This document shows positions 19,660 to 31,881 of a DNA stretch of 64,000 bases, piece after piece; position 1 is the stretch's first letter; each line of letters opens with the position of its first letter. The stretch is from Vanessa cardui. Lineage: Eukaryota; Arthropoda; Insecta; Lepidoptera; Nymphalidae. Under the pieces are notes generated by a model. The model had not been told where the DNA came from. It made no database searches and was given only the letters and a program-made list of their open reading frames with translations. A program made the position numbers and the translations under genes. The DNA lies in contig NC_061147.1 in assembly GCF_905220365.1 (NCBI RefSeq), positions 6,138,001 through 6,202,000 on the forward strand, given 5' to 3'.

Positions 19660-20405
19660 TAAAACAATATCTATGTTTTTACAAGCTTTTTGTGTTGCGG
19701 TGTTTATATGTTTAGGTCCAATCTAGCAAGGTGAATTAGATTTACGACCTCTTATTCTATGGAGTTGAAATGTTACATATTTTTATTCCACACTTTTTAT
19801 AGTTTATAAGATCACAGATTTATTTTTCGTGCCTTTGTTTATTTTATCTATCTTTTTTTTTCTACGTGTATTACCAGCCAGCGCTGAGCTTTCGGCTACA
19901 CGCAGCCTGGCTAGATTCTACTAGATTGGCTTCAGACGAAGGATCTCGTCAATAACCGATACACGAACTTTTTTTATAATAAAAGGTCTGGTTTTCAAAA
20001 CGAGATATTAATATTAAATTATTCAACAAATTATCTCATTGCAACGGTTTCTCAGTAACAACTAAATTTCTTGAGGGTTCTTCTGAAAGAATATTTATTT
20101 TCTAAATATCAATACACACTGTATTATAGTTCTGAAGCCTACGTGAATAAAGTTTATTTTAATGTTTACATACAGACGTTATACGTCTGTAAGATTAAGT
20201 TATCATATCAAAACAATGAACTGAATCAACACTTGGCATGACTATTATCGCATTTTTACTCCAACCCATAGTAATTGGTACTAAACGAAATATTCACACA
20301 CCATCAATGGCTTTTCCAACATGGGAACAGAGATGTCTTCCTATAATTAAACTTGCTTACACCATTGTAGAAACAAAGACGCCATAAGGTCGAAAGCAAA
20401 TAAGT
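19660..20405. other. unique sequence, nothing recognised
   Basis: No coding or repeat call could be made. Confidence 0.35.
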
Positions 20406-20410
20406 AAAAT

Positions 20411-20628
20411 GAGCTGAGAATTAATGAATGCGGGCTTCGGATTCAAAGCCAGGTAAGCACGACTGTGCTTAGTTTGTGTTTATAAGTCACCTCGTGCTCG
20501 GCGGTGGAGGAAGACATCGTGCAATATGTGCATTCCACCAACCCACATTAGCATAGCTTGGTGGAATATATTCCAAACCCTCTCCTTAGTGGGAGAGCAG
20601 CAGTGGGAAATTTACGGACTGTTACTAA
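20411..20628 (+). mobile_element. SINE A, near full length with deletions
   Basis: Head 'gagctgaga', B-box remnant 'attcaaagccaggtaagcac', body 'cggcggtggaggaagacatcg', 3' end 'gcagcagtgggaaatttacgg'. Several internal deletions. Confidence 0.7.
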
Positions 20629-20711
20629 TAAATAAAATAGTGATTCACAGAATAGGTAACGGTAGCAGAGCATAGTATGTATATGGATACTTCGATATAC
20701 TTGAAATTGAT

Positions 20712-20750
20712 CCTTGATAAGGATGAATACTCTATTCATCCTTATCAAGG
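20712..20750. repeat. perfect 18-bp palindrome with 3-nt spacer
   Basis: CCTTGATAAGGATGAATA, ctc, then its exact complement. It is not part of a recognised element. Confidence 0.8.
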
Positions 20751-20814
20751 TACTTACATATATCCACAGGGAGACGCACGCTAAGTTATCAATATTTAAT
20801 TTTGCGTTCTGAAA

Positions 20815-21005
20815 TCTATACTAATATCATATATGCGAAAGTAACTTTGTTATGCTTTTCTCTAAACCTCTGTACCAAATTTGGTGAAACGTAGTTTGAA
20901 CCAAGATTGACCCGTAATAAATGACATACATTACTTTTTTATAACTAAAACATACAAGACACCCAGGTAACGAGCGAGCAATGAGGCAGGCGAAAAGTAC
21001 TGCAT
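20815..21005 (+). mobile_element. Lep1-type Helitron, diverged
   Basis: 5' end 'ctatactaatatcatatatg' and 'cgaaagtaact', then 'accaaatttggtgaaacgta'; the 3' end is not clear. Confidence 0.5.
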
Positions 21006-21205
21006 AAATAAATCCAATATTTTTGCATAGAGATAGAAAGCGTCCAACCGTACGATAAAAGTTCATGGCTGATAGAGTTTGTCATTATTTTTTTGACTTT
21101 ATCATGATCATAAATAAATACTCACACATATTTTTTACATGAATGGAAAACTTTTGGAGACATTTTTAAGTACTAACTAAAATCTATTATTATAGTTAAA
21201 GTTGA

Positions 21206-21345
21206 TAGTCCAAACGGTTAAGTAATTAGACAGGTAAATCTAAAGTCGAAGCTTAAAAACTGGTTCAAACCCTGCCAAGCACCAATTGAGCGTATAGTCA
21301 TTTCGTGCTTGGCGTATGTTAGATGAACATCAGCTTGGAGTCTGA
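21206..21345 (+). repeat. old SINE A-like copy
   Basis: 'ctggttcaaaccctgccaag' (B-box-like) and 'tcatttcgtgcttggcg' in the right order. Confidence 0.35.
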
Positions 21346-21429
21346 AATTTTGGTGATTATATAAAGAATATATTAGTTTATGACGCAATTATGGGCAAAA
21401 CTACGTTTCTTTGCAAAACTAGGATAGTT

Positions 21430-24400
21430 TAGTTAGGATAACTAAAGAAATAAAATTGAGAAAGTAATTTTAAGTAAGTATGTTTTCGGTAAGGTTTAGG
21501 TGTGTTGGTGGTAGATTGGCGAAGTGGTGGTGGTAGTGGATATAATAGTTTACAGGGCAAAAATGGTAAAAAATGGCAACTTTTTAATCCAAAGAGCAGC
21601 CACAATGTATTAAAGAAATAACGAAAACGCAAGATTAATTTTAGCAAAGTTGTAACATACATAAACGAAGTTAGTTAAGTCGATTTTCATTCGATTCTGA
21701 CCGGAACTAATTGTTTTGTACTTACGGAGCTACCAAGTTCACTTAGTAGTTAATCAAGTTTAAAGGTCAGATGAAATTCCCTCGCTTTAGAAATTGGATT
21801 TAAGCTTTGTTTTGCTCGATTTAACAAACAGAATTTTCCGCTTAAGGAACATTTTCAACAAAATAAGATGGATGCTTTTTAACGTTTAAAACTCAAAAAA
21901 ATACTCTATAATATAATATATAAAATATATCTCTATAATATAATATTATATTATTTTAATATTAAATAGTAGTCTAGTTAAGGTACCTTAGTCGTAAGGT
22001 TAGAGAGATACCTTAATGTTTTTTTTGTGAAACCCACCAGCCTAGGTACCCCCCCAATCATCAAATATTCTATTGTCACACAGCAATATATTATGGTACT
22101 TTTTAGTGTTATGAATTGAAGAGTGTGTGCGCTAGTACAATTACATGCACAATGAACATAACGACCTTACATGTCTGCAAAATACCTTGACGATCGGTTG
22201 AGTAGTAATAAGCCGCAAAAACGTAACAACACTTGCGCATTTATAAATTAAGTTAGGATAGTCATTTAAAAATCCATTACAACATCATCATGGAGTTTGG
22301 ATTATAACTCTAGACCTGAGAAATGAGAGAAATGACCTTGGGGACAATTCTACTAATACTATTTTATCCAGTTCCGGTACCCAGTTGAATGGTTACCAAT
22401 TCTGCTATAATATAACATTCATTCATTTCAGATTCTTCTAATCTGAATCACATTGGAGTACCTTGATTATCCAAACTAAGTGAGAGCAAGAGTATTTCGG
22501 ATAATCAAAAGTTGGGTTTATCGAAAAGCTTGAATTTATCGTTTGTCGAAAATTGTGACAAGATCGAACAAAAACAACACCTTTTCACATGAAAAAGTCA
22601 ATCAAAATTAACACAAGGCTTCTGCGGTTTGCGCTCAAACATATTACAATATAATAAAAAAAAGATTATGTTTATAAAATAATATGTTTATAAAATAAGA
22701 CAAATTAAAAAGCATCTAACCACTTAGCGTAAACTTCATTTATTTAATTCTAAGACACAAGACCAAGTTCCTATGTATGTCGTAGTAAGCTCATTAATTT
22801 TTTTTTTATTTACTTTAATGATTTAAAATTCATTTAATTGTCAAATTTTATAACGACCTTTAATTTTTTTTTGTGTTGTTGTTATTTTTGCATGTTTTGT
22901 TAATTCCTCTTTCCTTTTTTTTTTTTTTTTTTGCTTACGTAGTTTAGTTCTATTTTAAGTTTTATAACAAAGAATGTTCTTTTTTTTTTATTCCTACGCA
23001 TGTTAAGTTAGCCTATAAGTGAGGTATACAATTTTTATATTTAAGTTATTTAATAATTGTAGTCTAGAATAAGAAACAAAACTGTATACAACGTTGGCTT
23101 CCTATTTAATAAAATAAAATAAATAAAATAAATAAATAAATAAACGTCAATTCAAAATATTTCGCATTTGAATTTAAGTGTTTGTCATTTTGATTTATCT
23201 GCTTTAAAAATGTCATTTTATTCGTAGAATTGGTCCCCTGATATCCAGTGAGAGTGATGTGATCCAGTTTGAAGTGTCCTGAATCAATCGATCAGTTTGA
23301 TTGAATTATAAAAATCTTTATCTTCCAAATGTGTGATATAGAGCTGGAAAATTTGTATACTTAAATGTGATATAATATGGAACTACCAGTTCCAGTACCA
23401 TAAGGGAAGTACGAGGAAATTCCGATGAGCGGACTAGATTAACAACATAAATACCAAACTGTAGGAATAATGTATATGAAGTCCTCGATGTTAATGTGTG
23501 TAAGTGCAATGTGAGTATAATGTAAAATGCATTAAAAGTATAATACGTCGCCTTATTGCCTCCACTGGCGACCGAAGGGCTGGTTGGTTTTTCGTTCAGA
23601 GGATCGGAATTGTGTTTCAACTGCGATTCAAAATTTCATTGTTAGCATTTTTGCTACCGTTCTACGACGTCAAAATATTTGTACAGTAACTATTTTTCAT
23701 TTATATTTGTATTTATTTAAGGCCTTAATGTTATTTGCCTTCCTTCGTATAAAACAAATTCGCACGCTGTCTGTTGCTCCAGATTTTTCGGACTATTTAA
23801 TAAATAAATAAATTGAAGGGATAAAATTATAAATGTATATTACGCTTTTACAAGATCCATAGATCTCATCGTGTTTTACAAAATTAAATAATACGAAATT
23901 ACTACTAATAGTTGAGAAGATGTGGGATTGATTAAAGAAAAATTTCTAAACAGTTTCAATATCATAAACCTGAATAAACACAGATTGCCATCTGAATTTC
24001 GAGCTGGCTGCACAGTATATTCATCAATAAATCAGCAATACATCAATTGCTTACCATATAAAGCCTCGGCACTATAAATATTAATCACTTCACATCTTTA
24101 TCTCAGGATTAAATCTTCTATACATATCGGATGACCTTAGAATACGCATGCCATGTAAACTTGTGGAAACCATAAGGCGAAAATTGCAATTATTTTTGGT
24201 GACAAAAATCTATTATAAATTATTTAAGAAAACTATTTAAGAAACTATTTGATGAATAATAGCCAGCTGTCCCCATCTATCCCGTGCCTGTTGCCTGGTA
24301 CCAATCACCTTTCAACAGCAATAGCAATATACAGTATTGATATTTCTCTTTCGAGTTAGCGTTGGCCTTTCATAGATCTCATAGTTAGTGGACCGACAGC

Positions 24401-24675
24401 TATGTAAGGAATGGTTTCTAATAATACCTTTCTCACTGTTCAAATATATATATTTTTTGTATTGTAAATATGTATTATAGACAGAGGAGTAGAATAAATA
24501 CAGCCACTTAGAAATGTGTTGCTTTTCAGGCGAGCCTATCAGAATACTAAACAAAATTCCTTTGACAAATAGCCCGCATGATTTAAGGGGTGAAACTTTA
24601 CATGTCCGGCAACACGAATAACGGCTGGATACTCTAACTTAAACAGAAAGATTTAATATTATACAAATAACCTTT
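21430..24675. other. long unique AT-rich stretch
   Basis: Homopolymer T and (AAAT)n runs at 22795-23150. The segment 23220-23815, with 'ctccactggcgaccgaaggg' at about 23560, vaguely recalls an LTR-retrotransposon leader, but no second LTR or pol is seen. No gene is supported. Confidence 0.35.
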
Positions 24676-24679
24676 ATCT

Positions 24680-24813
24680 ATTTCTATGAAATTGCAGGTT
24701 TCCTTACGATGTTTTCCTTCACCTCCGGCCACGAGATGGATTATAAACACAAATTAAGCACATGAATAGTAAATGGTGCTTGCCTCTACCACGCGTTCTA
24801 ACCATCTTGGCTC
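24680..24813 (-). mobile_element. SINE A, 5' half
   Basis: 'gcaggtttccttacgatgtt' to 'gcgttctaaccatcttggctc'. The B-box region is partly deleted. Confidence 0.7.
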
Positions 24814-25365
24814 AAAAAACACTTCCGTGCTTATAATATTAGTTAGAAAATCATTTATAGTTAATTATTTATTTTTGTTTGCACATTCGTAGCATACCGC
24901 GTTTCTTGAGGCTTCTGTGGATTGCTTCTGAAACTGATTATTTAGTAAAAAAAACGGGGTTGTTTCTTTTATATCGATTATTTATATCATGACGATATAA
25001 CACATTTATACTACGTGTAGATAAGATAAACATGGCATGGCGCCATGAGAAAAGAAAAGTTGGACTTTCGAACTCACGTTACTAGGAAGACCATTGGATC
25101 ACTTTCAAAAATACACAACTAGGTTTGAGCTGACCTGGGTCAATGATAAAATATAATATGCGATGAGCGATGAGTATGCAACAGCTTACCGAATTTAACA
25201 CAACCTATATGAATCAAATAAGTGCCCAGTAGGTACATGAACTAAAAACTTTATTAAATAAATTGCGCCCTGCGTCGATATTTTAATAAAAAGTATTTTT
25301 TCAATGTTGTTGTTGTATTAACTAGATCCTAATCTCGTATAGGAGTTTGTATGATACAAGTATTA

Positions 25366-26642
25366 TTAGGTTGGGGAAAAAGTCTTTTCGCATATAGTAT
25401 GTATGAACTTGTAATAAAATCTCTTTGGCTATACCATTTGTATCTGGCTGGTTTTGGTATCATTAAAAAGTTTTAATTTTAAAGAAGGTACTTCCAAATT
25501 CAAATTAGGAATTTGTGTGATTTTCATTTGTTTTTGTTGTTGTTAAAATGAGTGAATCTAAAGAAGAAATTCGATACATTTTAAAATTTTACTATAAAAA
25601 AGGTAAAAATGCAACTCAAGCCGCGAAAAAAATTTGTGATGTTTATGGACCTAATGCAGTATCTGTGAGAGTAGCGCAAGTTTGGTTTAAGCGTTTTTAA
25701 GCCGGAAATTTTGATATCAAAGATGCATCTCGCTCTGGTCGCCCTGTTACGGACAAAATTGATGCCATTTTTGAAAAAGTGGCACAAGATCGGCATATTA
25801 GTAGTTACGATGTAGCTGAAGAACTGGCAATTGACCACAAAACGGTTTTGACTCATTTGAATAAAGCTGGGTACACAAAAAAGCTCGATATATGGGTGCC
25901 TCATGAACTCACTGAAAGAAACCTAATGTAATTCTTTATTACGACGTAATGAAACCGAACCATTATTTGAAGAAGCTGATAACTGGTGATGAAAAGTGGA
26001 TCACATACGACAAGAACGTGCGAAAAAGATCGTGGTCAAAGGCCGGTCAAGCTTCACAGACTGTGGCAAAACCTGGATTAACTCGCAACAAGGTAATGCT
26101 GTGTGTATGGTGGGATTGGAAGGGCATCATTCATTATGAGCTATTACCGCCCGGCAGGACTATCGATTCAGAACTGTATTGCGAACAATTGACGAGATTG
26201 AAGCAAGAAATTGAGAGAAAGCGGCCAGAATTGATCAACAGAAGGGGTGTGGTTTTTCACTATGACAACGCTAGACCTCACACATCTTTAGCCACTCAAC
26301 AAAAATTACGAGAGTTTGGCTGGGAGGTATTAATGCATCCGCCGTATAGTCCTGACCTTGCACCTTCAGATTTTCATCTGTTTCGGTCTCTGCAAAATTC
26401 CTTAGGCAGTGTCAGGTTAACATCACGAGAGGACTGCCAAAACCACTTGTCGATCAGATCAGAGTTTTTCGATCAGAAGCCCCAAAATTTTTACAGCAAT
26501 GGGATCATGTCACTACCAACAAGATGGCCAAAAGTTATGGAACAAAATGGCACCTACATACTTTAGTCAAATGTAAATAAACTATAAAAAAAACTTTTTG
26601 AATTTTCATATAAAATACGAAGAAACTTTTTCCCCAACCTAT
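25366..26642 (+). mobile_element. mariner transposon, 1277 bp, inactive
   Basis: Terminal inverted repeats begin TTAGGTTGGGGAAAAAGT (left) and ATAGGTTGGGGAAAAAGT (right, complement). The TA target duplications are at 25364-25365 and 26643-26644. The length is normal for mariner. One transposase gene, broken by stops and a small deletion. Confidence 0.93.
25548..26566 (+). pseudogene. mariner transposase, D,D34D type, two stops and a frameshift
   Basis: The ATG at 25548 starts MSESKEEIRYILKFYYKKGK, an N-terminal helix-turn-helix region. The first stop, TAA at 25698-25700, falls after 'VAQVWFKRF'. The frame continues through the second DNA-binding part ('DVAEELAIDHKTVLTHLNKA') and the linker 'WVPHELTERNL' to a second TAA at 25929-25931. 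A deletion there shifts the frame, and the catalytic domain is open from 25949 to 26566. It holds TGDEKW (first Asp), HYDNARPH (second) and YSPDLAPSD (third), with exactly 34 residues between the last two Asp. All three catalytic residues persist, so the inactivation is recent and lies in the N-terminal half. Confidence 0.92.
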
Positions 26643-26649
26643 TATATCT

Positions 26650-27240
26650 TACAACTCAGAATGAGGTGTACACTCCTAATAAATAATAATCCTATATAAT
26701 ATAGCATGTTTAACTTTTCTTTTATTTATTATCGTTATTATTTATTGTATTTGTGTTTCACTTATTTAGTGTCTGTAAACAGCTTGATAAGGGTTACGTG
26801 AGTTTTATGGCAGCCCGAAGCGTGAACGCCAACCCTTATTGGAAATCTTTCGGCTGTGGGGTGTTGCCCCAAACTCATTTACATTTAATTTAATTTTACT
26901 GCTTTTATTTAAACACTATTAAATAAAAAAGATATTGGCAATTAAGGATTCACAATAATTTTAATAGTTCGTAATAAATATATATAATTTGGAACGTATA
27001 ATCAACGAAATTAAACTTAGAAGTGTATTTGTTATATTTATTTATTCATGAACTGTTTGCTTGCTTCGTTAAATGTAAAGTAAAATGTCTATATTACTAT
27101 TTTAAGGGTTCCTTATTTTTTTATTTATATGTCTGAAAACAACGATGTTTACATTGAATTAAAAATCTTTTATAGTTATAAATACAAACGTTTTTCAAGA
27201 TAATCTAAAAATGATGCTTCATATACGTATTTATCATTGC
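26650..27240. other. unique AT-rich sequence
   Basis: Nothing recognised. Confidence 0.35.
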
Positions 27241-27244
27241 TGTG

Positions 27245-27440
27245 TTTTCTTTTGAAGGGAGTGTGAGCTGCATCACAAAAAGGATGGAACTTCTTAGTTC
27301 CAAAGGTTTATGGCACGTTGGAAATCTACGAAATGGATTTCTTAAATTGCAAATATATATAGACGATGACAGTCACTCTAGGTAGCCCACTCGCTACTCT
27401 AGTCTATGTATACGTTCGAAATAAATAATAAAAAAAAAAA
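27245..27440 (+). repeat. retroposon family C, diverged copy with A tail
   Basis: 'gaagggagtgtgagctgcat', 'cttagttccaaaggtttatgg', 'ctaggtagcccactcgctac' and a terminal A run at 27428-27437 follow the order of the family. Confidence 0.45.
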
Positions 27441-28380
27441 CTATATTTAAATGTTAATTGTTTCTTTCAAACTTATTAACGTACAATTTGCGAGTAAAAA
27501 TAATTAGATATTGAAATTTTTAACAAAAATATTATTTTACTCAATAAAATCATTCGTTAATATAATATATTTATATAAAGTAAAAAAAATAATATAATAC
27601 GAAAACTATGGATATGTGAAAGTAAATAACCAATATTAATTTCACATTAAAGAGGGAAATATTAGTTAAAAATTTAAATAACAATTTTAAACTACTTGAT
27701 TATTTTTGAAAATCTTGCATTAATAAAAAATACATGCTATTGGCAACAAAACTATTGTTCTATTTATCCTCTCAACCAAATTTAAAATATCAATTAAATT
27801 TATGGTTTGAAAAATATAATATTGACACGAAAATAACTAGCCTTTAAACATCACTGCTACATACTACCCATATCCAGTAGTTAATTTTTTTTCCTATTAA
27901 TTAATATGTCAGTGGTCACAGTATTTTTATTTGTAAAATATTTTTGTTTATTAGAAAATAAAAATTTTGCGATCGAGTTCTAACTGCAATAAATACTCGC
28001 TTATATTTTATCTACTAATTTCAATATTTTGCTACCGATTAACTGAGGAATCAAGTGTATTTTAAGTTTTCTTCATAAACACAGCCATAAAAGAATTCAT
28101 GGTTATTTCTGTAACAAAGCCAAAAATATACTTGTAATATTCGACTGTAAGAAAAAATATTTTACCGTCAATCCTGGCTTGAGGTGTAGTGTGGGCATTA
28201 GTGCAGAATAATATATTACACAGACACTTCACTTCACATTGAAATAAAAAAAATATATCGTCTTCTATCTTTAATATCGTGTAATGAAACGGGCGCCAAA
28301 AATCGGTATCACCCGACGCATGGTTCGATTAAATGTTTTGGTCGGGAAGAGTCGGCCCAATCCTTCATTGTAATTTCGTA
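27441..28380. other. unique AT-rich sequence upstream of a promoter
   Basis: No repeat detected; one of the longer repeat-poor stretches in the window. Confidence 0.4.
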
Positions 28381-28399
28381 TCGACTTTTAAATTTCGCT

Positions 28400-28780
28400 C
28401 CCAACGCCATCTATCGCTGACGTGCCTAAGATTCGTTTTCGTCGTGAAAAATATGTGATAAAATATATATGGCTTATCAATTTTAATATTTAAAATTGCT
28501 ACTCATAAATGAATGTACAAGATTTTATTATAATATAATATAATTTCTATTAACTATTAATGAGAGTTATTGGCTACACTATTGCCATCTAGTGGAGCGT
28601 TAATACAACTATAAATATTACTACTTGCAACAATATCAGTTTTAGCCGTCCAATCAGATTAAAACGATTTTTACGCATGCGTATGGGAGGGAAGTGTTTT
28701 CTTTCGTTGAAAATAATAATCAGTAGGTTGGCAAACGTTCGTTACATTAGTTCGTACATGTGCATTTCGGCTAAATCAGT
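28400..28780 (+). promoter_or_regulatory. probable promoter region of the gene starting at 28871
   Basis: A repeat-free stretch with locally more CG dinucleotides. It contains two CTCF-like words (28405-28416 and 28584-28598) and Inr-like TCAGT sites at 28720 and 28776, the latter giving a 5' UTR of about 95 nt. No TATA box at the right distance is convincing. The promoter call rests mainly on the downstream first exon. Confidence 0.4.
28584..28598 (-). promoter_or_regulatory. CTCF-like motif
   Basis: The minus strand reads CCACTAGATGGCAAT when the two bases before 28584 are included, an excellent match to the conserved CTCF core CCA(C/G)(T/C)AG(A/G)(T/G)GGC. Binding is inferred, not shown. 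Confidence 0.5.
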
Positions 28781-28870
28781 TTTGCGAAAGACATAATTTG
28801 CAAAACCGCCTACACGTTTTATAAATAAATTTACTAGTTTAGTGAATATTGTGCTTGGATTTTTGTGAAA

Positions 28871-28912
28871 ATGGCCAACGCACCTGTGAAGAAAGTCCCT
28901 ATCCATTTGCAG
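28871..28912 (+). CDS. first coding exon (14 codons) of an unidentified host gene
   Basis: GTGAAAATGGCC gives a strong start context (A at -3, G at +4). The frame reads MANAPVKKVPIHLQ and ends exactly at CAG|GTACGT, a strong donor, in phase 0. Codon use is GC-richer than the flanks. No upstream ATG in the 5' UTR from 28776 obviously competes. A 14-codon first exon followed by a long intron is common for insect genes. I do not recognise the family from this short N-terminus. The nearest in-frame candidate second exon is at 29833. Confidence 0.6.
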
Positions 28913-29832
28913 GTACGTAACGGTTTTGCACAACCTGTTGTTTTTACGTTATATAAAAATATAATAATAATTTAATGCAACAAAAGTCGGAATCTGCTGA
29001 GTACATCAAATTTACTAATTTTTGCTGTTCTAATATATAATTCTAATTCAATACTAGATATACATATAAATCGTGCGTATACGTTTGATCCCCTGGGAAA
29101 AATTCTGACCTATTTTTCATATAGAATTAGGTTGCCGGCCGGTTCTTGGCAGTATTGCTTCATGTCGAGAAATATTTAGAGTGTTACAACGAGGATTAAA
29201 CTTATAAAAAACGTAGTTCAGTACAATATAACTAAAAATATAATAAGCTATTTACGATTATTTAATGTTATCGGTATATTTATTATTTAAACGCTTATCG
29301 CAATTATATTAAACTATATTTTTATATTTATCGCTTTTTGAACATAAATATACTGATGGGTGTGGGTAGGTAGATTTATATGAATTGACGTGAATTTTAA
29401 TGTGTTTTTGCTAGTACGGTCGGCTTGTTCTGTGAACAATGTAATTGTTTTCATTGTTTAAGTGTGTTATGTTATAAAGTACTACATATAATAGAAAGAA
29501 AAATCAAGTCGAATTATTTGAATGTTACTGTAATAAAATAACACTTATGTTATAAATGTAAATTTTGTTTCATTATAAAACACCAGTATTATAAATGATG
29601 TAACCGAAGAGGTTTGATATATCTGATATAAGTTAAGGGTGAGTCGGGTCCTGATGGGTGAATGACCCTATAACGTACCCGCAAAGGGTCTAGGTTGGCA
29701 ACAGTACGTGTCATGCGCAATACACTTTAGCTTAGAGCAAAAATCGACAAACATTTTGTGTGCGAATCTTGTAACTATTACATTTAAAAAACCGGCATTC
29801 TTTTTTTGAATGAATCACTTTTTTATTGATAG
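28913..29832 (+). other. probable intron 1, AT-rich
   Basis: Starts GTACGTAACG and, if the next candidate is right, ends at TTTTTTATTGATAG. No repeat recognised. Confidence 0.3.
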
Positions 29833-30099
29833 ATTTGCATTTTGAGCGATCATCGTCAGAGTATCAATTATGAACAAACCTTCCACTACAGTGCTGCGAT
29901 ATTAGTTAGAACAAAGGGCATACTGGAATACTGTATTGATAAGGGCCAAGAACTTAACAGTATCAATATATATGATTACCATAAGAATTTTATATTTCAT
30001 TCGTTGTCTATTTTAAAAAAAGAACGAGTTTTTTTTTTAAATGAATTCGATTTAAGTGTTAAAGGCAGATTTCTCAGCTATCTCAAACGATCGTTATAA
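29833..30099 (+). CDS. weak candidate second exon with stop codon
   Basis: After a pyrimidine-rich acceptor the frame is open for 88 codons and is phase-compatible with the 28871-28912 exon: it begins ICILSDHRQSINYEQ and ends '...FLSYLKRSL'. No known domain, and the second half is low in complexity (poly-Phe from a T run). Frames of this size are expected by chance here, and no polyadenylation signal follows closely. Confidence 0.2.
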   Translation: MCILSDHRQSINYEQTFHYSAAILVRTKGILEYCIDKGQELNSINIYDYHKNFIFHSLSILKKERVFFLNEFDLSVKGRFLSYLKRSL

Positions 30100-30585
30100 G
30101 TTAGCATACCAATGTTTCTCTAAACATTTACACCATTCGTCTTTAGTACGAACACAGATTGTTCTGTCTTGTATCAAGTAAATATTTGTAAACAACCGAT
30201 TCGATCAGCTGGAATGGTATCTTGTTACTGGGAATGTGAATACTGAAGATAGTTACCTTTATTAATTGCATGCCTTGAACGCATAACAGCGTGGTGTTAT
30301 ATAGTGTTTTTGCTGATGAAGTGAAAATATGCTTTGAAAAAAAGAAAAAGACTAATGTTTTTTTTTTTAATGATTCTGGCAGAGGTCTGAAAAATTCGGC
30401 TGATTAGAATTTGTATCCTCCCTTTATAGACATTGGTACTGAAATATAAATGTCTTCTTAAACCAACCATGCACCGCCACCCACGAGATCGAAGTTATGT
30501 CGATTTTAATTACTCTGGTTCACAAACCATGCAACCGGAACACAGCAATACTTTATATTACTATTTGGTAAATTAATTGGTAAGT
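30100..30585. other. unique AT-rich sequence
   Basis: Nothing recognised. Confidence 0.35.
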
Positions 30586-30589
30586 CGAT

Positions 30590-30745
30590 GGCCGAGTGAT
30601 AAATCACAAGAATAATACGACTTCCTGTTCAAATCCAGTCACCACTGAATTTTCATGTGCGTTATGTGTTTATTAATTTATCACATGCTCGGGTATAAAA
30701 ATTTTCGGTTAAACCTGATAGACAATCCACCTAAACTCCACCCGA
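30590..30745 (+). repeat. old tRNA-headed SINE, A-like
   Basis: 'gtcgatggccgagtgataaa' and 'cctgttcaaatccagtcacc' keep the pol III box spacing. The body 'atcacatgctcgggtataa' is very diverged. Confidence 0.4.
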
Positions 30746-30749
30746 CTTA

Positions 30750-31300
30750 GACCTCGACCTCAACCGCTCAGTTCCTGCTCCTCAAAAGAAGACGACTTGA
30801 TATCTATGAGATTTCTTTTTATTAGGAGAGTCTTACTTTTTTTACCTAAGTCGTATCGACTGCGACCTTGTACAAAGCCGGCTGCCAAAATTTAAAAAAA
30901 AAAGTAAACAGTCATCAACAGCTCACTATATCAAATAATATCAGGTAATCTAAATGGGAACGCTTGGAAATTCCCAAGTGAAATATTCGATAACGATCTC
31001 CTAGGGGATTTAATGCAGTTAAAAGCGGATGTCTTTAGTTATATTTTAATTAACCTAATTAAAATTTGAATGTACCTTTCTACGACATTATAGTCTGTGG
31101 TAAATTGAATTCCGATAGTAACTCGCTGGCATGTTCATAGACTTGCTCTAGTTTTCGGGATTAATGGATTTTGATACGGTTTTCACTACAGTACAGTTAA
31201 CGATTGGATGGTCGTTAACATGATAACGATGTTAGCTTTAATTGTTACTCAACGATATATGGAACGATAATATGAGCATGTTTTTCTTAACCTCACGTAC
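30750..31300. other. unique sequence
   Basis: Only a perfect 8-bp inverted repeat (GTTAACGA/TCGTTAAC, about 31197-31220) stands out. Confidence 0.35.
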
Positions 31301-31301
31301 A

Positions 31302-31322
31302 CACATACTCACACACACACAC
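31302..31322. repeat. (CA)n microsatellite
   Basis: Run of CA units with one interruption. Confidence 0.8.
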
Positions 31323-31360
31323 AATCGAAAAAATTGTAACATATATCATTAGTAGTAGTA

Positions 31361-31490
31361 GCGGCCTGTCTCGTCTTCCTTTGAGGAGAAGGTTAGGAGC
31401 ATAATCCACGCTGCGCCCATGTGGGTTGATGAATTCACATGTGGCAGAATTTCTTTCAAATTAGATACATGCAGGTTTCCTCACAATGTT
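31361..31490 (-). mobile_element. SINE A, 3' half
   Basis: 'gcggcctgtctcgtcttcct' to 'gtttcctcacaatgtt'; the head part is absent. Confidence 0.65.
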
Positions 31491-31881
31491 TTATATGTGA
31501 ATAGTATGTTATTTATCAGTTTAGTACATTATTCTCTTATGTTTGGCAAGACTTTCGATTTTTATTTGTCAATAAAACCGGCTAAGTGGGATTCGGACTT
31601 GCGCACTGCGGGTATTCTACCGCAGACAGATAGACAAACAGACGAATATAACAACAAAGTAATGGTTTAGTAATAATTGGTTATTTATTTTAACTGTATA
31701 CATATCCCTTTCCTGAGGAAAAGGATTTTGTAAGTGTTTATATAATTCCTTTATTCCAATAGTGATAGGAGTCCTGAAAATGAATTAAACAGAAGACGAA
31801 GCTCTTACAAAATTATATAAGACACCTAATTATTGTAATTATTGGACAAACGAATTAAACCTTACGAATGAGCAAATAGTA

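Noticed and set aside
23220..23815. Possible solo LTR or leader of a retrotransposon
   Set aside because: 'actggcgaccgaagggc' recalls a primer site, but no LTR pair, target duplication or coding was found.
25581..25904. 107-codon minus-strand frame
   Set aside because: Antisense shadow of the mariner transposase.
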